Shown piece after piece: positions 1-10,400 of a stretch of 64,000 nucleotides of DNA. A program made the position numbers and the translations under genes. Source of the DNA: Aliikangiella coralliicola (GTDB lineage Bacteria; Pseudomonadota; Gammaproteobacteria; Enterobacterales; Kangiellaceae); assembly GCF_007004725.1 (NCBI RefSeq), contig NZ_ML660166.1, forward strand, positions 62,001-126,000, given 5' to 3'. Numbering within the stretch: the first letter of the stretch is position 1; every line of letters begins with the position of its first letter. The notes under the pieces were generated by a model. The model was not told the origin of the DNA, did no database searches, and worked only from the letters and a program-made list of their open reading frames with translations.

Positions 1-10
1 GACTCGTGAA

Positions 11-2359
11 CTAATCGCAAGCGACACAATTCAAAGCAACGCCACCTGAAATATGGCGAGCATTTTCAAAGCCCAGCCGACGGAAAGTTTCTGCAACTTT
101 GGCGCTTCTGGAACCGCTTCGGCAAACAAAAAGCAACTCCTGTTTTTCCGAGTCCCCTGAGCAGATGTTATTGCCGATGAAATTCGCAAGCCGTGACAAA
201 GGAACATTTTCCGGCGCGCGTTCCAGGTTTAAACTATCCCAATCATTAAATAGATGAAACTCGTGGGCCTCTCTCACATCCAGAACCCGAATCTGAGGGT
301 GAGATTTCAGAAAGTGTTGCAGCTCCTCAGGCATCACATGTATCCCCTCACTATCACACTGTTTTCCAACGACACCACATAATATTTCATGTCCAACCTG
401 ATCGTTTAATCGCTTATCGAGTGATTCCTTTTGTTTGACGAAATGGGACTTCTCTACTAAATGACTTTTAACTTCATGTAACAACGCATTGCCCGCTTCT
501 TCAGCATACACCGTTGTTGCAAACTCATTATTATAATCATGCGATGGGCACATCAATGTGCTTTGTCCAATAACACTACACAAAGTTTGTAAACTGTCAT
601 ACATTTTACTGGTTGAGCTGGAGACAAAATTGGTTCGCCCTAATCCGCCAATTAAAATCGTGTCGCCGACAAAAGCAAATCTAACATCTTCTGCTTTTAA
701 CTGTGAGTCAACTGATTGGCCTAACAATAAACTTTGGCTATCGCTCGTGTGTCCAGGCGTTTCTAGCTTCGCTAAAACCAAATTGTTGCTGAGTTGAATT
801 GCGGAAACTGACTGACCATCCGACAAAGTCACATTTTGTGTCGATACCATTGGCCATCCCAATTCATCATAGTCTTTTAAGTCATAACTTAACTGAGATT
901 GGAGTAACTTCTGTAACATCGGCCGGCAAGATTCATGATCGGCGTGAGAGTGGGTGTCCACTATCGCTTTCACTCGGTATCCTTGGCAGTGAACAAATTT
1001 TTCGATTCTCTCGCCCAGTTCTTCTACCGGATCAATCACAACCATCGATTCCGATTGTGAATCAGCATAAATCCAGGTACATGCAGACCCACTTTTTAAC
1101 TGAATGAGGCCTTCCTGACGCGGGCTATCAATATCAACTCCTAAGTTATTCAGCATCAAACAAGACTGGGTCAACGCTTGCGAAGCAAGTAAGATTCTCT
1201 CACAGGCATCGTCGATTTCTTGTTCAGTCACAGCGGGTCCAAATGACATTCTAATGGCTGATTCAGATTGCCATGCCGGCAACCCCATTTCATCGAGCAC
1301 ATAGCTTCGAGTCACTCCTGAACTACAGGCTGATCCTGAACTTACGCGAATTTGTGCCGCATCAAATAAGTCAAGAATCTCCTTACTCGGAAAATCTTTG
1401 ACAGAAAAATTAATTGTGGTAGGAACCGAGGTCTCAAACGGCATATTAAATACGATACCGGGAAATGCCAGCTTAAGTGTCTCGACAATTTTATTTCTAA
1501 ACCCAGCCAGAACCTCGTGGGATTTAAACAACTGACACTCAGTTTCGTTAATATGCTTTAAAATTGCGCCGAAGGCTGCAACACCGGGCAAGTTTTCAGT
1601 ACCTGAACGTAACCCGCTCTCTTGGCCACCACCGGCAATAAAAGGCGTGAGCGGGGCTCCCTCTCGGGTGTATAACATGCCGATTCCCTTTGGCGCATAA
1701 ATTTTATGTCCGCTAAAGGGCGCATAATCGATAGTCGTTTTCGCCAATTCCAACTCAAACTTTCCTAGCGCCTGTACACAATCTACCATCCAGGGAACGC
1801 TAGCATTATGGGTTCGAATAAGCGTTTCTAGTGCACCTAAGTCTTGCGCCACGCCAGTTTCATTGTTAACCGCCATGGTGCAAATCATCGCAGTTTTACT
1901 CAAATGCTTCTCGATAAAGTCATAATCGAGCTTACCGTCATTATCCACTGGAATTGAAACCAGTTCGGCGCCAATTTCCAGGATATCATTCCAGTGTTTA
2001 AGGGAATTGGGAACGGCTTTATGTTCAGTTGCCCCATAAAGCAAGTATCGATAATTTTCGTTACCCTGCTGACTGATTTTTCGTTTGATTTCAATCAACG
2101 CAGAAAAAATTGCCGTTTGAATTCCCTCTGTTGCACCGCTCAGAAAAATAATATTACCGCGACCTGCGCCAACAACCTCTTTGGCAAGGTCCCGCGTTGA
2201 ATCTAGAATATACCTGGCTCTTAGCCCTGTAACGTGGGTGCTGCTCGGGTTGCCGTACACGGTTTGCATTGCATCTTGCGCCGCTTTCACCGCATCTTCC
2301 AGCACTGGTGTCGTCGCATTGTTATCTAGATAGATCTCGTTTAAGCGATCGTGATGCAT
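11..2359 (-). CDS. Cysteine desulfurase / persulfide dioxygenase-like / rhodanese three-domain fusion
   Basis: A 782-residue protein with three sulfur-handling modules. Residues 1 to about 385 are a class V aminotransferase of the NifS/IscS type: the PLP lysine is K219 in SGHKIYAPKG and the persulfide cysteine is C345 in SSGSACSSG. Residues about 395-640 are a metallo-beta-lactamase fold with THSHADH (H470, H472, D474, H475) and the GDTILIGGLGRT and SHDYNNEF stretches typical of ETHE1-like persulfide dioxygenases. Residues about 670-782 are a rhodanese with active loop CRSGSRS (C746). The protein ends in a CVAC pair. By family knowledge, the first module would take sulfur from Cys as persulfide, the second oxidise it to sulfite and the third transfer it; their coupling is my inference. 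The ATG has AGGAG six bases upstream. The gene appears monocistronic, and the stop lies 10 bases inside the window edge. Confidence 0.9.
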   Translation of the reverse strand: MHHDRLNEIYLDNNATTPVLEDAVKAAQDAMQTVYGNPSSTHVTGLRARYILDSTRDLAKEVVGAGRGNIIFLSGATEGIQTAIFSALIEIKRKISQQGNENYRYLLYGATEHKAVPNSLKHWNDILEIGAELVSIPVDNDGKLDYDFIEKHLSKTAMICTMAVNNETGVAQDLGALETLIRTHNASVPWMVDCVQALGKFELELAKTTIDYAPFSGHKIYAPKGIGMLYTREGAPLTPFIAGGGQESGLRSGTENLPGVAAFGAILKHINETECQLFKSHEVLAGFRNKIVETLKLAFPGIVFNMPFETSVPTTINFSVKDFPSKEILDLFDAAQIRVSSGSACSSGVTRSYVLDEMGLPAWQSESAIRMSFGPAVTEQEIDDACERILLASQALTQSCLMLNNLGVDIDSPRQEGLIQLKSGSACTWIYADSQSESMVVIDPVEELGERIEKFVHCQGYRVKAIVDTHSHADHESCRPMLQKLLQSQLSYDLKDYDELGWPMVSTQNVTLSDGQSVSAIQLSNNLVLAKLETPGHTSDSQSLLLGQSVDSQLKAEDVRFAFVGDTILIGGLGRTNFVSSSTSKMYDSLQTLCSVIGQSTLMCPSHDYNNEFATTVYAEEAGNALLHEVKSHLVEKSHFVKQKESLDKRLNDQVGHEILCGVVGKQCDSEGIHVMPEELQHFLKSHPQIRVLDVREAHEFHLFNDWDSLNLERAPENVPLSRLANFIGNNICSGDSEKQELLFVCRSGSRSAKVAETFRRLGFENARHISGGVALNCVACD

Positions 2360-2586
2360 TCAATTCTCCTGGTCGTTTTATCGTCGGCCATTTAAAGATA
2401 GGCCTTTACTATTTTTTGTCAGTTTTCACAAATTCGCTGAACCAGATTTTGCTCAATCCAACATTTATTATATTCGACAATTCTAATGTATGGTCTATTC
2501 AAACTCAATCTTTAGCACATAACCGTTTTTCATAGAACACTTTGAAAAAAGCGATAGTAAATTAACCTATTTCCGCTATTGGTGCT

Positions 2587-3279
2587 CTAACGAAACATTC
2601 TCAATAGTGCCAACCAGCGCCATAATCTCAATATGTCGGCCAGGGCCGCGGCAACATAAGTCAACGCACACGCTTTAAGTATCTGCTGAATTGCAGGCAT
2701 ATAATGATCAGGAACATAGTTCCCTTTCTTCAAGATGGGAAGCGCCTTGTTAAAACTGGCATCCCACTCTTCCGGCAGAATCGCCGCGTAAATGAACACC
2801 GAAGACAGTAAAGTCGCTAAACCAATCAGTGCCGTTAATCCCACAAGATGGGGAATACGCACTAATACGCCGACCATCGGGAGCGCCATGAGCAGTGATA
2901 TGCCGAGCTTTTGAACTTTTTGAGCGGTGCCCAGGTAGCGTTTACGTAAAAAGCTGACGGGCTCATTTCGGTTAAACTGGATCGCATGGCCAACTTCGTG
3001 GGCTGCCACCGCAACGGCGGTTAATGACTTGCCGTTTAAATAGCTGGGGCTCAACCTCACCACGTTAGCTTGCGGATCATAATGATCACCACCTTCTTCA
3101 GCGGTTTCTAGCTTAACTTGCTGCAACTCAAAGCGATCCAACAGGTGTCTGGCTAGCTCTCCGCCGCTGCCAGGCATTCCATCCAGTTGTTCGCTGTGTT
3201 TTGATAACACGTGGCGAACCCACCAGTTTGGGCCCAATATAAGTGCCAACAGCAAAATTGCTACAACTGCAAATAACAT
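2587..3279 (-). CDS. Membrane neutral zinc metallopeptidase, YugP family
   Basis: A 230-residue membrane protein with an N-terminal hydrophobic segment (residues 2-20), the zinc-protease signature AAHEVGHAIQ near residue 95 and several hydrophobic segments in the C-terminal half. This order and length match the YugP-type putative neutral zinc metallopeptidases (Pfam Peptidase_Zn_membrane). The HExGH-type motif supplies two zinc histidines and the catalytic Glu, so activity is expected, but substrates of this family are poorly known. The ATG at 3279 is preceded by a GAGAG-like element. It is transcribed leftward, tandem with the sulfur-fusion gene but 227 bases away, so a shared operon is uncertain. 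Confidence 0.88.
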   Translation of the reverse strand: MLFAVVAILLLALILGPNWWVRHVLSKHSEQLDGMPGSGGELARHLLDRFELQQVKLETAEEGGDHYDPQANVVRLSPSYLNGKSLTAVAVAAHEVGHAIQFNRNEPVSFLRKRYLGTAQKVQKLGISLLMALPMVGVLVRIPHLVGLTALIGLATLLSSVFIYAAILPEEWDASFNKALPILKKGNYVPDHYMPAIQQILKACALTYVAAALADILRLWRWLALLRMFR

Positions 3280-3401
3280 TGATTAAGCTCTCATAATCTG
3301 TCACCGATTTGCCATATATTAACAATAAAATGGTGCATGCTAAAAAGTCCATTGTATAATACTAGTCTGTAACAAAAACCAGTGTCTGATATAAAGGCGA
3401 G

Positions 3402-3563
3402 TCAGTCTGCAGCAGATAGTCGTAGGTCTTTGATGCGAGTGGTTAAATTATGCGCGTGTCTGTCACTCATTCGAATTTTTTCATCGGTCGCAGACGGCAA
3501 TTCGATTCGCATAATCGTTAACGACTCTTGCCTACCGCACACGGAACAGTAATCGGGAGCCAT
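3402..3563 (-). CDS. Possible small CxxC protein (53 aa), doubtful
   Basis: A 53-codon frame from the ATG at 3563, with a longer 61-codon version from 3587. It would encode a protein starting MAPDYCSVCGRQES, followed by a basic stretch with an HAH pair. The CxxC plus HxH arrangement looks like a minimal metal-binding fold, and the composition is protein-like. Against it, there is no ribosome-binding site, and its start lies only 5 bases from the oppositely directed GTG start of the MaoC gene, so its promoter would sit inside that gene. I cannot name a family. Confidence 0.25.
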   Translation of the reverse strand: MAPDYCSVCGRQESLTIMRIELPSATDEKIRMSDRHAHNLTTRIKDLRLSAAD

Positions 3564-3567
3564 TTTA

Positions 3568-4242
3568 GTGAATGTTGTTGAGTTCATCAGAGAAAAAAAA
3601 CAGCGCTTTCAGCAAAACAACGCTGAATTTCGCGCTAAAATTGAACCTCAGTTTAAAAACCTGTCTGAGCTATTAAGCAAAACAATTGCCAATACCCTGA
3701 ATAATCCCTGGATTTCGCGGTTTAAACCATCTGACGACGAAGAGAGAAATGAGCCTACTCCGCTGGTGCTGGTTCCTGCAGCTGCAGAAATGTATCGTAA
3801 ATTAGAACAGCGACTGGGAGAGGAAACTTTCGTTGGCGAGTGGTTTAGCGTCGATCAGGAGTGTATCAACCAGTTCGCCGAAGTTACCGGCGATAGGCAA
3901 TGGATACACACCGACCCAGAAAGGGCCGCTAAAGAGTCTCCTTTTAAAACAACGATTGCCCATGGTTTCCTTACTTTGGCATTACTTCCAAAATTAACTG
4001 ATGCCGTTGACGATACCAACAACCCTTACCCTGAAGCGAAAATGTCTGTTAACTATGGACTTAATCAAGTCCGCTTTCCATACCCGGTCAAGGCGGGGTC
4101 ACGGGTTAGAGCAAGAAGCAAGCTAGTGGGACTGACGCCAATGAGAAAAAGCATTGAGTTAGTCAACGAAGTGAGTATTGAAGTAGAAAATAGTAAACGA
4201 CTAGCTTGCGTCGCGGAAACCGTATTGAGGCTTTATTTCTAG
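3568..4242 (+). CDS. MaoC-like (R)-specific enoyl-CoA hydratase family protein
   Basis: A 224-residue hot-dog-fold protein. The first 90 residues are a charged extension, and the hydratase domain follows. It contains FAEVTGDRQWIHTDPERA and then IAHGFLTLALLP, matching the hydratase-2 motif in which Asp and His activate water. Family members hydrate trans-2-enoyl-CoA in fatty-acid or polyhydroxyalkanoate metabolism; the substrate here is unknown. The start is GTG at 3568, with GGGAG eight bases upstream; no better start is visible. It ends 7 bases before the next gene on the same strand, so the two may be co-transcribed although their functions look unrelated. Confidence 0.87.
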   Translation: MNVVEFIREKKQRFQQNNAEFRAKIEPQFKNLSELLSKTIANTLNNPWISRFKPSDDEERNEPTPLVLVPAAAEMYRKLEQRLGEETFVGEWFSVDQECINQFAEVTGDRQWIHTDPERAAKESPFKTTIAHGFLTLALLPKLTDAVDDTNNPYPEAKMSVNYGLNQVRFPYPVKAGSRVRARSKLVGLTPMRKSIELVNEVSIEVENSKRLACVAETVLRLYF

Positions 4243-4249
4243 GCTTCTC

Positions 4250-4963
4250 TTGATCAGATCTTTCCTGATATTTTGTTGTTTAATACTTCCTTTGGAGTTA
4301 TTCGCCATTCAGAAAATTCCAACCAGCGCTCGTTCTAAACTTGCCATTCAAAAGCACGCGCCGATACTATCAGTGAAAATGGAAGCAATGGGGCTCACAC
4401 TAGGTAATCCCATTTTTATTCGCGTGTTTAAAAAGCCCGGTACGCTTGAACTTTGGGTGCAGGGAGACGATGGTCGTTTTAAGTTATTTCGACAATATCC
4501 AATTTGCACTTTTTCAGGCGAACTAGGCCCTAAACTACAAGAAGGCGATCGTCAAAGTCCCGAAGGATTTTATTATGTAACGCCTCAAAGAATGAACCCA
4601 AGTAGCCGATTTCACCTATCATTTAACCTCGGCTACCCTAACCAATACGATCGCGCCCATAATCGCACCGGTAGTTTTTTGATGGTTCACGGAGATTGTG
4701 TTTCTATCGGTTGCTATGCGATGACAGATAAGTACATTGAAGAAATTTATACCATCGCTGACGCAGCTTTCAAAAAGGGTTCGCCTTTTTTTAGAGTTCA
4801 TGCATTTCCATTTCCCTTGGATGAAAATACCCTCGTTCAATATAAAAACAATCCCTGGTATGATTTTTGGAAAAATTTGCAGCAAGGTTATCAATGGTTT
4901 GAAAAGAACAAACGGCCGCCTGACGTGAATGTTGAAAACAAACGCTATACTTTTAGCAATTAA
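4250..4963 (+). CDS. yafK: YafK/DpaA-type L,D-transpeptidase-fold protein
   Basis: A 237-residue exported protein of the YkuD L,D-transpeptidase fold. An N-terminal signal peptide (MIRSFLIFCCLILPLELFA) is followed by a segment resembling E. coli YafK (DpaA/LdtF), including the active-site stretch MVHGDCVSIGCYAM (the HGxxxSxGC motif, catalytic Cys second) and GPKLQEGDRQSPEGFY. In E. coli this protein cuts the link between Braun lipoprotein and peptidoglycan rather than forming cross-links, so that role is the best inference. The start is a TTG at 4250, needed to include the signal peptide; no strong ribosome-binding site is visible. The gap to the preceding MaoC gene is 7 bases. Confidence 0.9.
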   Translation: MIRSFLIFCCLILPLELFAIQKIPTSARSKLAIQKHAPILSVKMEAMGLTLGNPIFIRVFKKPGTLELWVQGDDGRFKLFRQYPICTFSGELGPKLQEGDRQSPEGFYYVTPQRMNPSSRFHLSFNLGYPNQYDRAHNRTGSFLMVHGDCVSIGCYAMTDKYIEEIYTIADAAFKKGSPFFRVHAFPFPLDENTLVQYKNNPWYDFWKNLQQGYQWFEKNKRPPDVNVENKRYTFSN

Positions 4964-5062
4964 CCAGAGATTAACATTTACGATTTGAACTTTTGAATAA
5001 TTTTTAAGTTTCGAGCTTTTGGAATTTCGAAGCACTTTAAATTGAAAGTTTTTCTGGCTTTT

Positions 5063-5082
5063 CTTATCCCGAGTTGGGGTTA
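5063..5082. repeat. Dispersed 20-bp repeat, copy 1
   Basis: CTTATCCCGAGTTGGGGTTA on the plus strand, overlapping the stop codon of the leftward gene that follows. It matches, with one mismatch, the reverse complement of 21884-21903. Confidence 0.6.
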
Positions 5083-5832
5083 ACTAAGTTTTAAGCTCGT
5101 TAACTGCTTAAAGCACATGGGTATTACCGCGATCAGGGCGTAGCCTTCATTAAACTGTGGATTAATTTTACAGTAACAGCGTATTTCTTCTTTTGGGCTG
5201 GTAAAAAAATTATGGATGTCATCATCCGAGTAATTACTTTTTCGACCAACGTAAACCACGTTAGGGTGCTGATTCGAACTTTCTCCCGAACTTTCTCCCG
5301 AGCTGTCTTTATCCATTTTTCGTTTTAACAATTTAACCAAAGTTGAAATATCTTCAGGTGTTTGGCGATCACCACTTTCTGTTTCACTGTTCGGATAAAT
5401 CACATTAACGCTTTTCGCTACGACTCTATACATCGCCGGGCTCAGCATAGTGTCGGCGTAATAAATCTTTTTCCAGGGATGTAAAAGCCAGTACTTTATT
5501 GATTCAATGATTGAAAAACTGACTGTTTGATTGCCATTGCGGTATTCGCGAAAAAAAGCCGCGGAAGCGCCGATACAAACAATTTTTCGATGCGCTGTTG
5601 TTACATCAGAAAAGGTTAACAAACAATATCCAACCAGTTTTTTTCCATCGTAAAAAAGGCGCAGCTTTCTTTCGAAACAGTTTTCATCAAAAAAATATTT
5701 CGCTAAATAATCGTCGGCACAAATACCGGTAAAACATGTGCTGACAATTGATTTAATTTGCTCGCTAATACTCTCGGTTAACCAAAGTTTAGATTGGCGG
5801 ATATCTCGGTGGTGAGTAATAGAGTGAGTCAT
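5080..5832 (-). CDS. Protein of unknown function, possibly GNAT-related
   Basis: A 250-residue cytosolic protein that I do not recognise with confidence. A central stretch (LRLFYDGKKLVGYCLLTFSD, then an alpha/beta stretch with AAFFREYRNGNQ) recalls the beta-4/beta-5 strands and acetyl-CoA loop of GNAT acyltransferases, but no clear Q/RxxGxG/A pyrophosphate loop is present. Around residue 190 it has a low-complexity SSGESSGESS repeat, from a direct duplication in the DNA near 5279-5303. I chose the ATG at 5832; a TTG at 5847 would add five residues, and neither has a ribosome-binding site. It has no obvious partner: the neighbours are yafK on the other strand and gltD 180 bases upstream. Confidence 0.7.
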   Translation of the reverse strand: MTHSITHHRDIRQSKLWLTESISEQIKSIVSTCFTGICADDYLAKYFFDENCFERKLRLFYDGKKLVGYCLLTFSDVTTAHRKIVCIGASAAFFREYRNGNQTVSFSIIESIKYWLLHPWKKIYYADTMLSPAMYRVVAKSVNVIYPNSETESGDRQTPEDISTLVKLLKRKMDKDSSGESSGESSNQHPNVVYVGRKSNYSDDDIHNFFTSPKEEIRCYCKINPQFNEGYALIAVIPMCFKQLTSLKLS

Positions 5833-5952
5833 TATTAAAAAAGTCAAAATGGTAATAAGCTTAATTTACCAACATACGCTTTTTTTGGCTAGCAGGTTTT
5901 TCTCTAAGGCCAAAAGTTGCCTATTTTCTTAAAGTCAGTTAACGGCAAAACG

Positions 5953-5983
5953 AAAAAAACCACGCCTTGAAGACGTGGTTTTT
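5953..5983 (-). terminator. Rho-independent terminator of gltBD
   Basis: On the minus strand, CCACGTC-TTCAA-GGCGTGG forms a 7-bp stem including one G-U pair, extended by A-T pairs and followed by a run of seven T. It lies about 45 bases after the gltD stop. Confidence 0.85.
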
Positions 5984-6025
5984 GTTTCTCACAACCAATA
6001 TCGATTTTATCGATAATCGTCCTCC

Positions 6026-7474
6026 TTAAACATTGAGATAGTCGAGAATTTCTCTCGCCGCCTGACGCCCTTCGGCAATCGCAGTCACTACCAGATCGGC
6101 ACCTCTAACCATATCTCCGCCGGCGAAAATACCTTCGGACTCGGTATGCTGTAAATAAGGTAAATCGGGATCGTTGGTTGATTGAGTAATGACCAATCCG
6201 TTCGACTTTTGCGTGACGCCAATGTCATCAAACCAACTCGCTGGGCTCGCCTGAAAACCAAATGCCAAAATAACAACATCTGCCTCCAACAAACTAGTTT
6301 TATCCTGATTAACAACAAAATTGCTTCTGTCATTGGAAAAATCCCGTTGCAATTCTGTCTCAGCCAGTTTAACACCACAAACCTGACCATTTTTCTCCTC
6401 AATGGATAATGGCTGTCGATTGTATAAAAACTGAACGCCTTCTTCTGTTGCGTTTTTCACCTCCTGAGGTGAACCGGGCATTGATTTTTTGTCCCTTCGA
6501 TAAACACAAGTCACAGATTCGGCATCTTGCCGAATTGCAGAACGAACACAATCCATCGCCGTGTCTCCGCCACCAAGAACAACGACTTTCTTTCCTTGCA
6601 TACTTTGAAATGGATAACCAGTCATCTGGTAATTTTGTTGGAGATTGACGTTAGCGACCAAGAAATCTAAAGCCTTGATAACGCCTTCTGTTTCGCCGCC
6701 GGGTAAGTTGCCGGTGACACTTTTATAACACCCCATAGCGAGAAATAAAGAGTCATAATCATCTTTTAATGACTGAACGCTAACCTGCTTACCAACCTCG
6801 GTATTAAGGCGAAACTCAACCCCAATATCTTCTAGAAATTCTCGTCTTTTTCTGACCACTTCTTTTTCAAGTTTAAAGCCCGGTATTCCAAAAGTTAATA
6901 GTCCACCGATTTCTGGATATTTATCAAACACAACTGGCTTGACACCATTTCGCGCTAATAATTCAGCGCATCCCAACCCCGCTGGTCCAGCACCGACAAT
7001 AGCGACTTTTTTATCAGACATTTCCAAATTAGATAGATCCGGTCGCCATTTTTTCGCTAACGCTCGATCGGAAATATTTTTTTCAATTGCGCCGATAGTG
7101 ACAGCACCGAAACCTGTATTCAGGGTACACGCTTTTTCACACAAGCGATCTTGTGGGCATACTCTGCCGCATATTTCCGGTAAGGGATTCGTTTCATGCA
7201 TCAGTTTGGCGGCTTGATCGAATTGCTCTTTGCGAACTAATTCTAACCAGTTGGGAATATAATTATGTAATGGACATTTCCATTCACAATAAGGATTACC
7301 ACAATCCAGACACCTTGAAGCTTGCTCTGATAATTCATCACTCGGCTTCTCAACATAAATTTCATCGAAATCTGCGCGTCTTTCGTTGATGGTTCTCTTT
7401 TTGTTCACACTTCTCGCGCGATTTAAAAACTCTAAAGGATCCCGTTGACTCGGTTTTACGTTTTGCTCACTCAT
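6026..7474 (-). CDS. gltD: Glutamate synthase (NADPH) small subunit
   Basis: A 482-residue protein matching the full length of bacterial GltD. The N-terminal part carries the cysteines for two 4Fe-4S clusters (CLDCGNPYCEWKCP and CGRVCPQDRLCEKAC). Two Rossmann folds follow: FAD-binding VAIVGAGPAGLGCA and NADPH-binding VVVLGGGDTAMDC. GltD passes electrons from NADPH through FAD and the clusters to the FMN of GltB, giving two glutamates from glutamine and 2-oxoglutarate. The start ATG overlaps the gltB stop by 4 bases (ATGA), so translation is coupled. A terminator follows at 5953-5983. Confidence 0.98.
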   Translation of the reverse strand: MSEQNVKPSQRDPLEFLNRARSVNKKRTINERRADFDEIYVEKPSDELSEQASRCLDCGNPYCEWKCPLHNYIPNWLELVRKEQFDQAAKLMHETNPLPEICGRVCPQDRLCEKACTLNTGFGAVTIGAIEKNISDRALAKKWRPDLSNLEMSDKKVAIVGAGPAGLGCAELLARNGVKPVVFDKYPEIGGLLTFGIPGFKLEKEVVRKRREFLEDIGVEFRLNTEVGKQVSVQSLKDDYDSLFLAMGCYKSVTGNLPGGETEGVIKALDFLVANVNLQQNYQMTGYPFQSMQGKKVVVLGGGDTAMDCVRSAIRQDAESVTCVYRRDKKSMPGSPQEVKNATEEGVQFLYNRQPLSIEEKNGQVCGVKLAETELQRDFSNDRSNFVVNQDKTSLLEADVVILAFGFQASPASWFDDIGVTQKSNGLVITQSTNDPDLPYLQHTESEGIFAGGDMVRGADLVVTAIAEGRQAAREILDYLNV

Positions 7475-10400
7475 TGGACAATCCTCAAAGGTGCAACTTC
7501 TACAGCAATATGCCCTGTTGTTTTAGGCACTACGACCATAAAATAGTGAAGATAATGTGGTAAGTTTTGACGTATTTTTTTCGCCCAGGGACTCCCGGTA
7601 TTTTCGATATGGTTGTCGATTAATTCAATCAGCTGAGTTTGATAGCTTTCGCACTCCGGCTCTACCAGTGGCATCAATTCAACATGCTCAAAGTTGGTTC
7701 TTTTGGAAAGTGTTTCACGCAAGTCAAGAACTAACGCAAGCCCACCAGTCATTCCGGCGGCAAAGTTTTCACCAACAGGCCCCAATACAACAACTGTACC
7801 TCCGGTCATATATTCACACCCGTGATCTCCTAAACCTTCAACCACAGCGTCAGCACCAGAGTTTCTCACTGCAAAGCGCTCACCGGCTTGTCCTGCTGCA
7901 AATAAAGAACCACCGCTTGCACCATATAGGCAGGTGTTTCCAATGATGGCTCCACGTGATGCTACGTATTGAATATTCTCCTGCGGAAAAATACTAATCG
8001 AACCGCCGGACATTCCTTTACCTACATAATCATTGGCGTCTCCAGTCAGTCTCAAATGCATTCCGGTAGAATTCCAAACGCCGAAACTTTGTCCTGCGAT
8101 ACCTTTAAAGTTTAAATTAATTCGTTTATAACGATTTTGTTCCAGGGCAAGTTGTCCTGCTAACGCAGCGCCGACAGAACGATCATAATTTTTAATCGGG
8201 TAGGTTAAGTTCACATCCTGTAACTGATCGAATGGCAAATTAATCTGCTCATTAAAATCATTTATAATTTTCTGATTAAGTTCGCCTTTATCAAAAGGTA
8301 CATTTCGAATGCGTTGATAGTGAGCAGCGCCATTCTCAGGACGCTTCGCAGAATCTAGAATAACTTGTAAATTAAGGTGATTTTGTTTGGTCGTTCTACC
8401 TTCTGCAATTTCAAGTAAGTCGGTTCGCCCGATTAGTTCATCTAATGAAGAGACACCAAGTTTTGCCAACCACTCGCGAGTTTCCTGCGCAATAAATTCA
8501 AAATAGTTGATCACTCTTTCAGGCAAGCCGGTGAAATGTTCACTTCTTAAAGTTTTGTTTTGTGTCGCAACACCGGTCGCACAATTATTTAGATGACAAA
8601 TTCGTAAAAATTTACATCCCAAAGCAACCATTGGACCAGTACCAAAACCGAAACTATCAGCACCGAGAATAGCGCCTTTGATCACATCCAATCCCGTTTT
8701 TAAGCCACCATCAACTTGTAAACAAATGCGATCTCGTAGCCCATTTTCAACTAACGCCTGATGCGCCTCACTTAAACCTAATTCCCAAGGCGTTCCTGCA
8801 TACTTGACCGATGTTAACGGACTAGCGCCGGTGCCGCCGTCATGGCCCGCAATCGTAATCATATCGGCATAAGCTTTAGCGACACCTGCAGCGATAGTTC
8901 CAACGCCAGGACCCGAAACCAATTTCACCGATATCAACGCTTTTGGATTAACTTGCTTTAAGTCAAAAATTAATTGCGCGATATCTTCAATCGAGTAAAT
9001 ATCGTGATGCGGTGGTGGAGAAATTAAAGTCACGCCTGGGGTTGAGTTTCGTAACCGGGCAATTTCCATGGTCACCTTGGAGCCGGGAAGTTGTCCGCCC
9101 TCGCCAGGTTTTGCACCCTGAGCAATCTTAATTTGCAGCACTTCAGCGTTTGCCAGATAACGGGCCGTTACGCCAAATCGTCCAGAAGCAATCTGTTTTA
9201 TCTTCGAGTTTTTATCTGATTGATAACGAACCGGATCTTCCCCGCCTTCTCCACTATTTGAGCGCCCGCCAATTCGATTCATGGCCATTGCTAAAGCTTC
9301 ATGTGCCTCAGGACTTAACGCCCCGACAGACATACCAGCAGAATCAAAACGACGCATGATGTTTTGCTTACTTTCGACCTTTTGCTCTGCAAGTGGATTT
9401 TGTGAAACCTTTAATTTCATCAAGTCTCGCAACGCCGCTACCGGACGATTGTTCACTTGATTGGCGTACTCTTGATACTCTGAATATTTTCCAGAATTGA
9501 CCGCCTGCTGCAGTTTTTGTACGACATCCGGGTTGTAACAATGATATTCCCCGCCATGAACATATTTTAACTGACCGCTTAATTTTGTCTTTTTACTATT
9601 CTGCCAGGCTCTACGTGCAGTCAGTAATGAGTCTCTTTGAATATCTTCAAAAGTCGCTCCATCAATTCGTGAGTACATCGATGGAAAGCATAGATCAATC
9701 ACTTTTTGATCAAGACCAACGGCTTCAAAAAGTTGTGCCCCACGATAGCTGGCGATAGTCGATATCCCCATCTTTGACATAATTTTTAACAGGCCCTTAT
9801 TAATGCCTTTAAAATAGTTTCTTCGGGCTGAAATCAGATCGAAATCCAGGCGCGACTCGGTATGTAAATTATTAATAATTTGCAACGCCAGATAGGGGTA
9901 AATTGCTGTGGCACCGACGCCGAGTAAAACGGCGAAGTGGTGAGGGTCCCGAGTGGTTGCTGTTTCAACAATGATATTGGTATCGCACCGCAACCCTTCA
10001 ACAATTAATCGGCTGTGAACAGCACCGGTAGCCAAGGCAGCATGAATAACCAGCTTTCCTGGCGCGATATCCCGATCGCTTAATCTTAAGATTACGCAAC
10101 CCTGCTTAACCAATTCAACAGCTTTATCACACAGAGATTGAATGGCATTTTCCAGACTCTCAGTTTCATCATAATTCAGAGACAACAATTGATGTTGATA
10201 ATAATTTTGATCAAGATCTTTAAGTTGTTCTAACTTGGCATAATTTAAAATCGGCTTACTAATAATTGCTCGTGAAGCCAGCCCATTGGTCTCCTGAAAC
10301 ACGTTATGTTCTCGTCCAAAACAGGTTTCGAGTGACATCACTGATTTTTCTCTTAAAGGATCAATCGGTGGGTTTGTCACCTGGGCAAACTGTTGCCGGA

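Noticed and set aside
4619-5035. 138-codon minus-strand frame opposite yafK
   Set aside because: Overlaps the clearly supported plus-strand gene and has no recognisable domain.
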